DNA from: Micrococcus sp. EYE_212
GTDB taxonomy: Bacteria; Actinomycetota; Actinomycetes; Actinomycetales; Micrococcaceae
Length of the DNA: 64,000 nt
Reading direction: 5' to 3'
Assembly: GCF_023147585.1 (NCBI RefSeq)
Contig: NZ_JAHXOZ010000009.1
Span: 1 to 64,000 of the forward strand
The notes beneath the pieces are model-generated. The model saw nothing but the letters and a program-made list of their open reading frames with translations. It had not been told where the DNA came from and did not search any database. Positions 46,644 through 55,684 of this stretch are shown one piece after another. A program made the translations under genes and the position numbers. The number at the start of each line of letters is the position of its first letter. Within the stretch, counting starts at the first letter, position 1.

Positions 46644-48202
46644 CCCGCCCCCACGCCTCCGACGCCACCCCCGACCGCGCCGAGTTCCTGCGCCTGGCGG
46701 ACACCGCGCGCGTGATCCCCGTGGTGCGCACCGTGCTCGCCGACGGCCTCACGCCCCTGGCCATCCACCGCCGCCTCGCCGCATCGCGTCCGGGCACCTT
46801 CCTCATGGAGTCCGCGTCCCAGGGCGCCGCGTGGTCCCGCTACAGCTTCATCGGCGCCGGCTCCGCGGCCACCCTCACGGCGCGCGACGGCGAGGCCCAC
46901 TGGCAGGGCACGCCCCCCGAGGGGCTGCGCCGCGAGGGCCCGGCCCTCGAGGTCCTCGCCGACTCCCTGCGCCTGCTGCGCACGGACGTCCGGGACCGGG
47001 TGGGGGTGGCGCTGCCGCACCTGGTCTCGGGGCTCGTCGGCTTCCTGGGCTGGAACACGGTGCGCTCGTGGGAGCACCTGCCGCACCCGCCCGATGACCA
47101 CCTGCGCCTGCCCGACCTCGCCATGAACCTCGTCACGGACCTGGCCGTGCACGACGCGGTGGACGGCACCGTCACCCTCATCGCGAACGCGATCAACGGC
47201 AACGGCCTCGCCACCGGGGCCGAGCAGGCCCACGACGACGCCCTCGCGCGGCTGGACGCCATGGTCGAGCGGCTCCGCACGCCCGTGCCCGAGCCCGTGA
47301 ACGCCGTCTCCCGCCGCTGGCTGGACGCGTCCGCGGAGGACGTGGCGGCGCAGGCCGAGGACCGCTGGGGGGCCGAGGGCTTCCGAGCCGCCGTCGGGAA
47401 GGCCCAGCAGGCCATCCGGGACGGCGAGGTCTTCCAGGCGGTGCTCTCCCGCCGCCTCTCCGTGACCACGGACGTGAGCGGGGAGGACGTGTACCGCGTG
47501 CTGCGCACGGTCAACCCGAGCCCGTACATGTACCTCTTCTCCTTCGAGACGCCCGAGGGGGAGCCGTACGAGATCGTCGGCTCCTCGCCCGAGGCCCTCG
47601 TCACCGTCCAGGACCGGCGCGTCGTCACGCACCCGATCGCCGGCTCGCGCCGCCGCGGGGCGAGCGCCCAGGAGGACGCGCGCCTCGGCGAGGACCTGCT
47701 CCACGACGAGAAGGAGCGCGCCGAGCACCTCATGCTCGTGGACCTCTCCCGCAACGACCTCTCCCGGGTGTGCGAGGCCGGTTCCGTGGCGGTCACCCAG
47801 TTCATGGGCCTGGAGGCGTTCAGCCACATCCTGCACCTGGTCTCCCACGTGGAGGGGCGCCTGCGCGACGACGTCGACGCCCTCCAGGTGCTGCGGGCCG
47901 CCTTCCCGGCCGGCACCCTCTCCGGAGCCCCCAAGCCGCGCGCGCTCCAGCTGCTGGACGAGTGGGAGCCCACCGAGCGCGGGCCGTACGGAGGAGTCGT
48001 CGGCTACTTCGACCTCGCCGGCAACATGGACATGGCCATCAACATCCGCTCCGTGACCCTGCACCGCGGACAGGCCCACGTGCAGGCCGGCGCCGGGATC
48101 GTGGCGGACTCGGACCCGCGGGCCGAGGCCGCCGAGACGGTCACCAAGGCCACCGCCCCGCTGCGTGCGGTGCTCGCGGCCGCCGAGCTGGAGGAGGCGT
48201 GA
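46640..48202 (+). CDS. trpE: Anthranilate synthase component I
   Basis: TrpE makes anthranilate from chorismate with ammonia from TrpG. The 520-residue protein has the tryptophan feedback pocket in FLMESASQ (LLES-like), the chorismate site in [21 protein letters not shown] and [13 protein letters not shown], and the C-terminal [11 protein letters not shown] motif with a metal-binding region. No trpG or trpD is in this window. It shares one base with the next gene. Confidence 0.96.
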   Translation: MTRPHASDATPDRAEFLRLADTARVIPVVRTVLADGLTPLAIHRRLAASRPGTFLMESASQGAAWSRYSFIGAGSAATLTARDGEAHWQGTPPEGLRREGPALEVLADSLRLLRTDVRDRVGVALPHLVSGLVGFLGWNTVRSWEHLPHPPDDHLRLPDLAMNLVTDLAVHDAVDGTVTLIANAINGNGLATGAEQAHDDALARLDAMVERLRTPVPEPVNAVSRRWLDASAEDVAAQAEDRWGAEGFRAAVGKAQQAIRDGEVFQAVLSRRLSVTTDVSGEDVYRVLRTVNPSPYMYLFSFETPEGEPYEIVGSSPEALVTVQDRRVVTHPIAGSRRRGASAQEDARLGEDLLHDEKERAEHLMLVDLSRNDLSRVCEAGSVAVTQFMGLEAFSHILHLVSHVEGRLRDDVDALQVLRAAFPAGTLSGAPKPRALQLLDEWEPTERGPYGGVVGYFDLAGNMDMAINIRSVTLHRGQAHVQAGAGIVADSDPRAEAAETVTKATAPLRAVLAAAELEEA

Positions 48203-48780
48203 TGCGCCGCCGCACGGCGGTGCTCCTCGCCCTCGCCTCCGGCGCGCTGGTCCTCGCGACCGCGGGGCAGACCTGGGTCGAGGCGTCGGGCCTGACGGGT
48301 GGGACGGCCGACCACGCGCGGGCCGTGGGCGCCTCCGCGGCGCCCGTGGCGACCGCGATGGCCGTCGTCGTGATGGCCGGGGCGCTCGCCCTGACCACGG
48401 CCCGCCGGGTCGGCGCCGTCGTCGTGGGCCTCCTGACGGTGCTGGCCGGCGTGGTCATCGCCTCGTCCGCCGTCGTCGCCGCCCTGGACCCGGTGGCGAC
48501 GGCGACCCCGGCGGTCGCCGCCGTCACGGGCACCACCGCTGACGCCGCCTCCTACGCCGTGACCGTGTGGCCGTGGGTGTGCGCGGCGGCCGGCGTCCTG
48601 GCCGCCCTCACGGGGGCGGCCGCCCTGGCCTCGGCCCGCTCATGGCGCTCCACCCGCCGCTACGAGGCGGCCGCCGGCACTCCCGCCGGCGCCCCCGCGG
48701 GCGCGACGGCCGCACCCGCCGCGACGGTGGACGAGATGGACGCGTGGGACGACCTCTCGCGCGGTCACGACCCGACCTGA
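48202..48780 (+). CDS. Trp-biosynthesis-associated membrane protein (Trp_oprn_chp family)
   Basis: The 192-residue protein has four predicted membrane helices, with an external loop after helix 1 (AGQTWVEASGLTGG) and a cytoplasmic Ala/Thr-rich tail. The family occurs in trp operons of actinobacteria, but its function is unknown. The ATG shares one base with the trpE stop, which argues for coupled expression. Confidence 0.85.
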   Translation: MRRRTAVLLALASGALVLATAGQTWVEASGLTGGTADHARAVGASAAPVATAMAVVVMAGALALTTARRVGAVVVGLLTVLAGVVIASSAVVAALDPVATATPAVAAVTGTTADAASYAVTVWPWVCAAAGVLAALTGAAALASARSWRSTRRYEAAAGTPAGAPAGATAAPAATVDEMDAWDDLSRGHDPT

Positions 48781-48843
48781 GCGGCGTCCCGTGGCACAAT
48801 GAGGGGCAGTCGTCATGCACACCACGTCGAGTGAGGGACACCC

Positions 48844-49191
48844 ATGAGCCACACCGAGACCACCACCACCTCCGGCACCCGCCGTCGCGACCTGCGCGAG
48901 GAGCGCGTCGCGGACCGCGGCGTCGACGCGGGGATCGTCGTCACCGAGGACGGCCGCGTGCTGGGCGACCCCACGCACGCGGAGGTCCCGGACCACGGCA
49001 ACACCCCGGGCGGCTGGATCATGGCCGGTCTCGGCGTGCTCGGCGTCCTCGCCGGCTGCATCGGTGCGCTCACCGACCTGCAGATCCTCATCTGGATCGG
49101 CCTCGCCATGCTCGTGATCGGCGGCATCGTGGGCCTCGTGTCGGCCAAGCGCCAGTCGGCCCGGCCCGACTCCGCCCGCCGCGGCCACTGA
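48844..49191 (+). CDS. HGxxPAAW-family membrane protein
   Basis: This 115-residue protein has a polar N-terminus, the motif HGNTPGGW (family HGxxPAAW) just before two transmembrane helices, and a basic end. Function is unknown; it is a standard member of actinobacterial trp clusters between trpE and trpC. The motif is altered at AA to GG. A GAGTGAGGGACACCC stretch precedes the ATG. Confidence 0.85.
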   Translation: MSHTETTTTSGTRRRDLREERVADRGVDAGIVVTEDGRVLGDPTHAEVPDHGNTPGGWIMAGLGVLGVLAGCIGALTDLQILIWIGLAMLVIGGIVGLVSAKRQSARPDSARRGH

Positions 49192-49201
49192 GGCCCGCTC
49201 C

Positions 49202-50008
49202 GTGAGCGTCCTCGACGACATCGTCGAGGGAGTCCGCGAGGACCTCGCCGAGCGCCGCCGATCGCTCCCTCAGGAGCGGCTCGCGGAGCTCGTCGCGGCC
49301 GCCCCGGCCCCCCTCGACGCGCACGCGGCGCTGACCGGCGGCCGCACCGACCCCGCGGGGATCCACGTGATCTCCGAGGTCAAGCGCGCCAGCCCGTCCA
49401 AGGGGCACCTCGCCGACATCCCCGAGCCCGCCGCCCTGGCCTCCGCCTACGAGCGCGGGGGAGCCTCCGCCGTCTCCGTGCTGACCGAGGCCCGACGCTT
49501 CGGCGGCAGCCTGGCCGACCTCGACGCCGTGCGCGCCGCCGTCGCCCTGCCCGTCCTGCGCAAGGACTTCACGGTGGAGGAGTACCAGGTCCACGAGGCC
49601 CGCGCCCACGGGGCGGACCTCGTGCTCCTCATCGTGGCCGCCCTCGACGACGCACGCCTGCGTAGCCTCCTGCAGCTGACGGAGTCGCTCGGGATGCACG
49701 CCCTCGTCGAGGCCCACACCCCCGGGGAGGTCGAGCGCGGCGTGGCCGCCGGCGCCCGGATCCTGGGCGTGAACGTGCGCAACCTGAAGACCCTCGACAT
49801 CGACCCGGACCGCTACGCGGCCCTGGCCGCCGGGCTCCCCGAGGACGTCGTGCGCGTCGCCGAGTCCGGCGTGGAGTCCGAGGAGCAGATCCGCTCCTAC
49901 GCTGCCGCCGGCGCCGACGCCGTCCTCGTGGGCGAGGCCCTCGTGCGCCACGGCCACCCCGAGGCGGCGCTGCGCGCGTTCCGCGCCGCCTCCCTCACCG
50001 TCCGCTGA
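49202..50008 (+). CDS. trpC: Indole-3-glycerol phosphate synthase
   Basis: TrpC closes the indole ring. The 268-residue TIM barrel shows [45 protein letters not shown] with the catalytic lysine, VNVRNLKT and [13 protein letters not shown]. It is monofunctional (no TrpF fused). The GTG start is 10 bp after the HGxxPAAW gene. Confidence 0.96.
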   Translation: MSVLDDIVEGVREDLAERRRSLPQERLAELVAAAPAPLDAHAALTGGRTDPAGIHVISEVKRASPSKGHLADIPEPAALASAYERGGASAVSVLTEARRFGGSLADLDAVRAAVALPVLRKDFTVEEYQVHEARAHGADLVLLIVAALDDARLRSLLQLTESLGMHALVEAHTPGEVERGVAAGARILGVNVRNLKTLDIDPDRYAALAAGLPEDVVRVAESGVESEEQIRSYAAAGADAVLVGEALVRHGHPEAALRAFRAASLTVR

Positions 50009-50036
50009 CCCCCCGACCGAAGGAAGTGGTCCGCCC

Positions 50037-51362
50037 ATGAGCGCGGAGCGATCCAGCACCCAGCCGTCCATCGAGTTCGAGGGCGTGTTCCAGGGCCTGC
50101 CGGGCCCGTACTTCGGCCGGTACGGCGGGCAGTGGATGCCCGAGTCCCTCATGGCGGCGCTCAAGGAGGTCACGGAGACCTACGACGTGGCGCGCCGGGA
50201 CCCGGCGTTCGAGGAGGAGCTGCGCGGCTACTTCCGGGACTACGTCAACCGGCCCTCGCTGCTCACCGAGGTGCCGCGCTTCGCTGCCGAGACCCCGGGC
50301 GTGCGCATCTTCCTCAAGCGCGAGGACCTCAACCACACCGGCTCGCACAAGATCAACAACGTGATCGGCCAGGCGCTGCTGGCCCGGCGCATGGGCAAGA
50401 CCCGCCTGATCGCGGAGACCGGCGCCGGCCAGCACGGCGTGGCCACCGCCACCGCGGCCGCCCTCTTCGGGATGGAGTGCACCGTGTACATGGGGGAGGA
50501 GGACACGCGCCGCCAGGCCCTCAACGTGGCCCGCATGCAGATGCTCGGCGCGGAGGTCATCCCCGTGACCATCGGCGCACGCACCCTGAAGGACGCCATC
50601 AACGAGGCGCTGCGCGACTGGGTGGCCTCGGTGGACACCACGCACTACCTGATCGGCACCGTCACCGGCCCGCACCCCTACCCCACCATGGTGCGGTACT
50701 TCCACTCCGTGATCGGGGAGGAGGCCCGCGAGCAGGTCCTCGCCCAGACCGGCCGCCTGCCCGACGCCGTCGCGGCGTGCGTGGGCGGCGGATCCAACGC
50801 GATGGGCCTCTTCCACGGGTTCCTGGACGACGAGGGCGTGGAGCTGTACGGCTTCGAGGCCGGCGGCGAGGGCCTCGAGTCCGGCCGCCACGCCGCCTCC
50901 ATCACCCTGGGCCGCACCGGCGTGCTGCACGGCGCCCGCACCTACCTGATGCAGGACGAGGACGGGCAGACCATCGACTCGCACTCGATCTCCGCGGGCC
51001 TGGACTACCCAGCCGTGGGCCCCGAGCACGCCTTCCTGCACGACACCGGCCGGGCCGCGTACGAGCCCGTCACCGACGCCGAGTGCATGGCCGCGTTCCA
51101 GCGGCTCACCCGCACCGAGGGCATCCTGCCGGCGATCGAGTCCGCCCACGCCCTGGCCGGCGCGCTGCGCCTGGCCCGCCGCTGGGCCGACGAGGGCCTC
51201 GTGGGCGCGGACACCGCCGAGGGCGAGGAGCGGATCATCGTGGTCAGCCTCTCCGGCCGCGGCGACAAGGACGTGGCCACGGCCGCGGCCTGGTTCGGCC
51301 TCGGGGAGGCGGACGAGCAGAAGGACCCGCTGGACGAGCTGACCCCGGGAGAAGAGCAGTGA
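50037..51362 (+). CDS. trpB: Tryptophan synthase beta chain
   Basis: TrpB joins indole to serine with PLP. The 441-residue protein has the PLP lysine in [30 protein letters not shown] with the catalytic glutamate, the phosphate loop GGGSNAMG, and a C-terminal [21 protein letters not shown] precedes the ATG. The stop overlaps the trpA GTG. Confidence 0.96.
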   Translation: MSAERSSTQPSIEFEGVFQGLPGPYFGRYGGQWMPESLMAALKEVTETYDVARRDPAFEEELRGYFRDYVNRPSLLTEVPRFAAETPGVRIFLKREDLNHTGSHKINNVIGQALLARRMGKTRLIAETGAGQHGVATATAAALFGMECTVYMGEEDTRRQALNVARMQMLGAEVIPVTIGARTLKDAINEALRDWVASVDTTHYLIGTVTGPHPYPTMVRYFHSVIGEEAREQVLAQTGRLPDAVAACVGGGSNAMGLFHGFLDDEGVELYGFEAGGEGLESGRHAASITLGRTGVLHGARTYLMQDEDGQTIDSHSISAGLDYPAVGPEHAFLHDTGRAAYEPVTDAECMAAFQRLTRTEGILPAIESAHALAGALRLARRWADEGLVGADTAEGEERIIVVSLSGRGDKDVATAAAWFGLGEADEQKDPLDELTPGEEQ

Positions 51363-52162
51363 GCACCGACGTGACCTCCAAGACCGCCGCCGCGATCGCG
51401 GCCGCCCGCGACGCCGGGCGCACCGCCCTCGTGGCCTACCTGCCCGCCGGCTACCCCTCCGTGGCGGACTGCGTGGAGGCCGCCGTCGCCCTCGGGGAGA
51501 ACGGCGCCGACGTGATCGAGATCGGCCTGCCCTACACCGATCCGGTGATGGACGGCCCCGTCATCCAGCGCGCCACGGCCGCCTCGCTCGCCGCCGGCTT
51601 CCGGGTGGCGGACGTGTTCGAGATCGTGCGGCAGGTGACCGCCCGCACCGACGCGGCCGTGCTCGTCATGACGTACTGGAACCTCGTGGACCGGATGGGC
51701 GTCGAGGAGTTCGCGGGCCGCCTGGCCGCGGCCGGGGGAGCGGGGCTCATCACGCCCGACCTCGTGCCCGAGGAGGCCGGGGAGTGGTTCGAGGCCTCGG
51801 ACCGCCACGGCCTGGACCGCGTGTTCCTCACCGCCCCCTCGTCCTCGCCGGAGCGCGTGCGCCTCACGGTGGAGGCCTCGCGCGGGTTCGTCTACGCCGT
51901 CTCCGTGATGGGCGTCACCGGCGCCCGCGACCAGGTCTCGGACGCGGCCGAGGCCGTCGTCCGGGCCGCCCGTGAGGCCGGTGCCGAGCACGTGTGCGTG
52001 GGCCTGGGCGTCTCCCAGGCCGAGCATGTCCGCGAGATCGGGGCGTTCGCGGACGGGGCGATCGTGGGGACCGCGCTGGTGCGCGCCCTCACCGACGGCG
52101 GCCCCGAGGCCGTCGCGGCCCTGACGCGCGAGCTGGCCGCCGGCACCGTGCGGGAGGCCTGA
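51359..52162 (+). CDS. trpA: Tryptophan synthase alpha chain
   Basis: TrpA releases indole from indole-3-glycerol phosphate and passes it to TrpB. The 267-residue TIM barrel shows [29 protein letters not shown] with the catalytic glutamate and aspartate, [13 protein letters not shown] and [14 protein letters not shown]. The start GTG overlaps trpB. Confidence 0.95.
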   Translation: MSTDVTSKTAAAIAAARDAGRTALVAYLPAGYPSVADCVEAAVALGENGADVIEIGLPYTDPVMDGPVIQRATAASLAAGFRVADVFEIVRQVTARTDAAVLVMTYWNLVDRMGVEEFAGRLAAAGGAGLITPDLVPEEAGEWFEASDRHGLDRVFLTAPSSSPERVRLTVEASRGFVYAVSVMGVTGARDQVSDAAEAVVRAAREAGAEHVCVGLGVSQAEHVREIGAFADGAIVGTALVRALTDGGPEAVAALTRELAAGTVREA

Positions 52163-52164
52163 GC

Positions 52165-53163
52165 ATGCTCGCCGGTGCCCTCGCCCCCCTCGCGGCGATC
52201 CCGTCCCCGTCGTGGGACGGCCTGCAGCTGGGCCCGCTGAAGGTCCACGCCTACGCGCTGTGCATCATCCTCGGCATCATCCTGGCCCTCTGGCTGGCCT
52301 CGCGCCGCTGGGAGGACCGGAACGGCCCCGAGGGCGCGGTCCTCGACGTCGCGATCTGGGCCATCCCGTTCGGGTTCGTGGGCGGCCGGCTCTACCACGT
52401 GCTCTCCTCCCCGGACCGGTACTTCGGCCCGGGCTTCGACGGCACGGGCGATCCGGTCCAGGCCTTCTACGTGTGGAACGGCGGCCTCGGGATCTGGGGC
52501 GCCATCGCGCTGGGCGCCGTGGGCGCCTGGATCGCGTGCCGCCGGTACGGGCTGCGCCTGAGCGCCTTCGGCGACGTCGTCGCCCCGGGCGTCCTGCTGG
52601 CCCAGGCCGTGGGCCGCTGGGGCAACTGGTTCAACCAGGAGCTCTTCGGCGCGCCCACCACGCTGCCGTGGGGTCTGCGGATCGACCCCTCGCACGCCAA
52701 CTTCCCGGTGGGCACGCCCGCCGACACGCTGTTCCACCCCACGTTCCTCTACGAGAGCCTGTGGAACCTCGCCGGAGTGGCCCTCCTCCTGCTGCTGGAC
52801 CGCCGCCTCCACCTGCGCCACGGCGCCATGCTGTGGGCCTACGTGGCCTGGTACACCCTCGGCCGCGTCTGGATCGAGATGCTCCGGATCGACGACGCCG
52901 AGATGATCACCCTCTTCGGGGTCACCCAGCGCCTGAACGTGTGGACCTCGCTGCTGCTCCTGCTCGTCGCGCTCGTCATGCTGGTCTGGACCGTCGCAGC
53001 CCGCGGCGCCATCGGCCCCCGCACCCCCGAGCGGGACGACGTGTGGCTGCCCGGGCGGGCCCCCGCCGTCGCCGCCGGCGCGCAGGGCCGGGCGGGAGTC
53101 TCTGGTCACACCGCGGACGATGAGGGCGGCTCCGCCCTCGGTGGGAGCGACGCCCGCCGCTAG
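52165..53163 (+). CDS. lgt: Prolipoprotein diacylglyceryl transferase
   Basis: Lgt adds diacylglycerol to the lipobox cysteine of prolipoproteins such as MetQ and the DUF6318 protein here. The 332-residue polytopic enzyme has the signature AVGRWGNWFNQELFG, plus GGRLYHVLS and GGLGIWGA. A cytoplasmic tail of about 60 residues follows the last helix. It begins 2 bp after trpA, so it is expressed with the trp genes. Its TAG stop forms part of the pyk -10 element. Confidence 0.95.
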   Translation: MLAGALAPLAAIPSPSWDGLQLGPLKVHAYALCIILGIILALWLASRRWEDRNGPEGAVLDVAIWAIPFGFVGGRLYHVLSSPDRYFGPGFDGTGDPVQAFYVWNGGLGIWGAIALGAVGAWIACRRYGLRLSAFGDVVAPGVLLAQAVGRWGNWFNQELFGAPTTLPWGLRIDPSHANFPVGTPADTLFHPTFLYESLWNLAGVALLLLLDRRLHLRHGAMLWAYVAWYTLGRVWIEMLRIDDAEMITLFGVTQRLNVWTSLLLLLVALVMLVWTVAARGAIGPRTPERDDVWLPGRAPAVAAGAQGRAGVSGHTADDEGGSALGGSDARR

Positions 53164-53166
53164 TCT
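53161..53166 (+). promoter_or_regulatory. -10 of a probable leaderless pyk transcript
   Basis: TAGTCT begins with the lgt stop codon and ends 7 bases before the pyk ATG at 53174. No ribosome binding site is visible. Confidence 0.5.
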
Positions 53167-53173
53167 GTGCCGT

Positions 53174-54655
53174 ATGCGCCACGCCAAGATCATCGCGACC
53201 TTCGGACCTGCCACCGCGAGCGACGAGGCCACCCGGGCGATCATCCGCGCCGGGGCCGACGTCGTCCGCATGAACATGAGCCACGGCGACCACACGGTTC
53301 ATGCGGAGACCTACGAGCGGGTGCGTCGCCTCTCGGTCGAGGAGGAGCGCCCCGTCGGGATCTTCGCGGACCTGCAGGGCCCGAAGATCCGGCTGGGCCG
53401 CTTCGCGGACGGCCCCCATGAGCTGGCCGTGGGGGACCGGCTCACCATCACGACCCGCACCGTGGAGGGCACCCGCGAGCTCGTCGGCACGACGCACCAG
53501 GGCCTGCCCGGCGACGTCTCGCCCGGCGACGTCCTCCTGATCGACGACGGCAAGGTGCGCGTCCGGGCCGTCGAGGTCACGGACACGGACGTGGTGACCG
53601 AGGTCGAGATCGCCGGCACGGTGTCCGACAACAAGGGCATCAACCTGCCGGGCGTGGCCGTGAACGTGCCCGCCCTGTCCGAGAAGGACGAGGACGACCT
53701 CCGCTGGGCGCTGCGCACCGGCGTGGACATGGTGGCCCTGTCCTTCGTGCGCGACGCCGCGGACGTCGAGCGCGTCCACGCGATCATGGACGAGGAGGAG
53801 CGCCGCGTCCCGGTGATCGCGAAGATCGAGAAGCCGCAGGCCGTGGAGAACCTCGAGGCGATCGTGGACGCGTTCGACATGATCATGGTGGCCCGTGGCG
53901 ACCTCGGCGTGGAGCTGCCGCTCGAGGAGGTGCCCGTGGTGCAGAAGCGCGCCGTGGACCTCGCCCGCCGCTGGGCCAAGCCGGTGATCGTGGCCACCCA
54001 AGTGCTCGAGTCCATGATCGAGAACCCGCGCCCCACCCGCGCCGAGGCCTCGGACTGCGCGAACGCCGTGCTCGACGGCGCGGACGCCGTCATGCTCTCC
54101 GGCGAGACCTCGGTGGGCACGTACCCCGTGCTGACCGTGGAGACGATGGCGCGCATCATCGAGTCCACGGAGACGCACGGGCTCGAGATGATCCACCCGC
54201 TCGGCTCCCGGCCGCGCACGCGCGGCGGGGCGATCACGCGGGCGGCCGTCGACGTGGCCGACCAGCTGGACGTGCCGTTCCTCGCCACCTTCACGGAGTC
54301 GGGCGACACCGCCCGCCGCCTCTCCCGTCTGCGCCCGCGGCAGCCGATCTACGCGTACACGCACCGCGAGCACACCCACAACATCCTGTGCATCGCGTGG
54401 GGGGTGTACCCCAAGATGGTCCCCTTCGCGGAGACCACGGACCACATGACCCGCCTCGTGGAGGAGTCCCTCACCTCGGAGGGCATCGCCGAGCGCGGAG
54501 ACCTCGTCGTGATCGCGGCCGGCTCGCCCCCCGGGCAGGTCGGCTCCACGAACACCCTGCGCGTGCACCGCGTGGGCGACGGCGCGAGCGGGGTCGCCGT
54601 CCCGCCCTCCGAGCGCGAGCCCGTGGGCTTCTGGCCCGCGCACTCCCCGCGCTGA
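53174..54655 (+). CDS. pyk: Pyruvate kinase
   Basis: Pyk makes pyruvate and ATP from phosphoenolpyruvate. The 493-residue protein shows KIIATFGPATAS, MNMSHGDHTVH, FADLQGPKIRLG, the catalytic lysine in VIAKIEKPQAVENL, metal ligands in MVARGDLGVELPLEEV, and TRAEASDCANAVLDGADAVMLSGET. The last 170 residues form the usual regulatory domain, without an extra PEP-utiliser domain. The start is set by the adjacent -10 and by homology of the first residues. Confidence 0.96.
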   Translation: MRHAKIIATFGPATASDEATRAIIRAGADVVRMNMSHGDHTVHAETYERVRRLSVEEERPVGIFADLQGPKIRLGRFADGPHELAVGDRLTITTRTVEGTRELVGTTHQGLPGDVSPGDVLLIDDGKVRVRAVEVTDTDVVTEVEIAGTVSDNKGINLPGVAVNVPALSEKDEDDLRWALRTGVDMVALSFVRDAADVERVHAIMDEEERRVPVIAKIEKPQAVENLEAIVDAFDMIMVARGDLGVELPLEEVPVVQKRAVDLARRWAKPVIVATQVLESMIENPRPTRAEASDCANAVLDGADAVMLSGETSVGTYPVLTVETMARIIESTETHGLEMIHPLGSRPRTRGGAITRAAVDVADQLDVPFLATFTESGDTARRLSRLRPRQPIYAYTHREHTHNILCIAWGVYPKMVPFAETTDHMTRLVEESLTSEGIAERGDLVVIAAGSPPGQVGSTNTLRVHRVGDGASGVAVPPSEREPVGFWPAHSPR

Positions 54656-54690
54656 GCGGCGTGGCGGCCGCGGCGGCCAGCCGTCAGCCG

Positions 54691-55281
54691 TCAGCCGACC
54701 TGGTCGACGACCGTCTGCGCGACCTCGCGCATGGTGAGGCGCCGGTCCATGGAGGTCTTCTGGATCCATCGGAAGGCCTCCGCCTCCGTCAGGTCCATCC
54801 GCTCCTGGAGGAGCGACTTGGCGCGATCCACGACCTTGCGGGTCTCGAGGCGATCGCCCAGGTCCCGGACCTCCGCCTCGAGGCTGCGCAGCTCGTCGAA
54901 GCGCGCGACCGCGAGCTCGATCGCGGGGACGATGTCGCTCTCCGTGAAGGGCTTCACCACGTAGGCCATCGCCCCGGCGGTGCGGGCCCGCTCCACCAGC
55001 TCGCGCTGCGAGAAGGCCGTGAGCATGACGACCGGTGCCAGGCGGTCCCGGGCGATCTCCCCGGCCGCCGCGATCCCGTCCATGACCGGCATCATCACGT
55101 CCATCACGACGATGTCCGGGCGGTGCTCGCGCACGGCGTCCACGGCGGCGCGGCCGTCGCCGGCCTCCGCGACCACGGTGTAGCCGGCCGCGGTGAGCAG
55201 CTCCACCACGTCGAGACGGATGAGGGCCTCGTCCTCGGCGACGACGGCGCGCAGGCGGGGGGTCTCGGCGTTGGGGCTCAT
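54691..55281 (-). CDS. ANTAR-domain response regulator (PdtaR-like)
   Basis: The 196-residue protein has an N-terminal receiver domain with the acidic pocket AVVAEDEALIRLD, the phosphoacceptor Asp in DIVVMDVMMPVMDG and the lysine in YVVKPF. The C-terminal ANTAR RNA-binding domain spans VVDRAKSLLQERMDLTEAEAFRWIQKTSMD. ANTAR regulators bind paired hairpins in nascent RNA to block terminators. It resembles PdtaR of Mycobacterium, whose partner kinase PdtaS is not in this window. It is convergent with pyk. Confidence 0.93.
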   Translation of the reverse strand: MSPNAETPRLRAVVAEDEALIRLDVVELLTAAGYTVVAEAGDGRAAVDAVREHRPDIVVMDVMMPVMDGIAAAGEIARDRLAPVVMLTAFSQRELVERARTAGAMAYVVKPFTESDIVPAIELAVARFDELRSLEAEVRDLGDRLETRKVVDRAKSLLQERMDLTEAEAFRWIQKTSMDRRLTMREVAQTVVDQVG

Positions 55282-55357
55282 GGGGACCTCCGGGTGAGGG
55301 GGCCGGGCCGGGTGCCCGGGCGCAAGAAGCGTACCGTGTGCGCCTGAGGCCCCCTGT

Positions 55358-55363
55358 TAGAGT
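55358..55363 (+). promoter_or_regulatory. -10 of the tRNA-Leu gene
   Basis: TAGAGT lies 26 bases before the mature tRNA start, within TGTTAGAGTGG. The -35 is unclear. Confidence 0.45.
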
Positions 55364-55389
55364 GGTCGGGGCCGCCGTCGTGCGGACCT

Positions 55390-55471
55390 GCCCGAATGGT
55401 GGAATCGGTAGACACGCCGCACTCAAAATGCGGTGCCGTGAGGCGTGTGGGTTCGAGTCCCACTTCGGGCA
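55390..55471 (+). tRNA. tRNA-Leu (CAA)
   Basis: The acceptor stem is GCCCGAA/TTCGGGC. The anticodon stem CCGCA/TGCGG with loop CTCAAAA gives CAA. A long variable arm (TGCCGTGAGGCGT) and the T-loop GTTCGAGTC mark a class II leucine tRNA. CCA is not encoded. Confidence 0.97.
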
Positions 55472-55503
55472 CCCCCATCGACCCGCCGGAAGGAGGCGCC
55501 TGC

Positions 55504-55611
55504 ATGGAGTCTCCTGACACGCGCTGTGCCGACGTGAGCGCCCGGGGCACCAACGGGCAGGTCTCCTCGTGGGGGGCGCTCCACGCCGGCGTGCCGCCGA
55601 GCCGCCCCTGA
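55504..55611 (+). CDS. Possible 35-residue leader peptide upstream of the Mrp operon
   Basis: An ATG at 55504 is preceded by a strong Shine-Dalgarno, AAGGAGG, ending 7 bases upstream. It opens a frame of 35 codons (MESPDTRCADVSARG onward) to a TGA at 55611. I recognise no family. A hairpin follows at 55640-55660, before the antiporter gene. It may be a real small protein, a regulatory leader peptide or chance; the binding site is the only strong evidence. Confidence 0.35.
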   Translation: MESPDTRCADVSARGTNGQVSSWGALHAGVPPSRP

Positions 55612-55639
55612 GCCGGCCCGCCGCGGACCTCCCTCCGCC

Positions 55640-55660
55640 CGTGGGCCCCACCGGCCCACG
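55640..55660 (+). terminator. Hairpin between tRNA-Leu and the Mrp operon
   Basis: CGTGGGCC (55640-55647) pairs perfectly with GGCCCACG (55653-55660) around a CCACC loop. It could terminate the tRNA or small-ORF transcript, or act in the leader of the antiporter mRNA. There is no T-run. Confidence 0.4.
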
Positions 55661-55684
55661 TCCGACGTTCCTCGACCATGCGGG

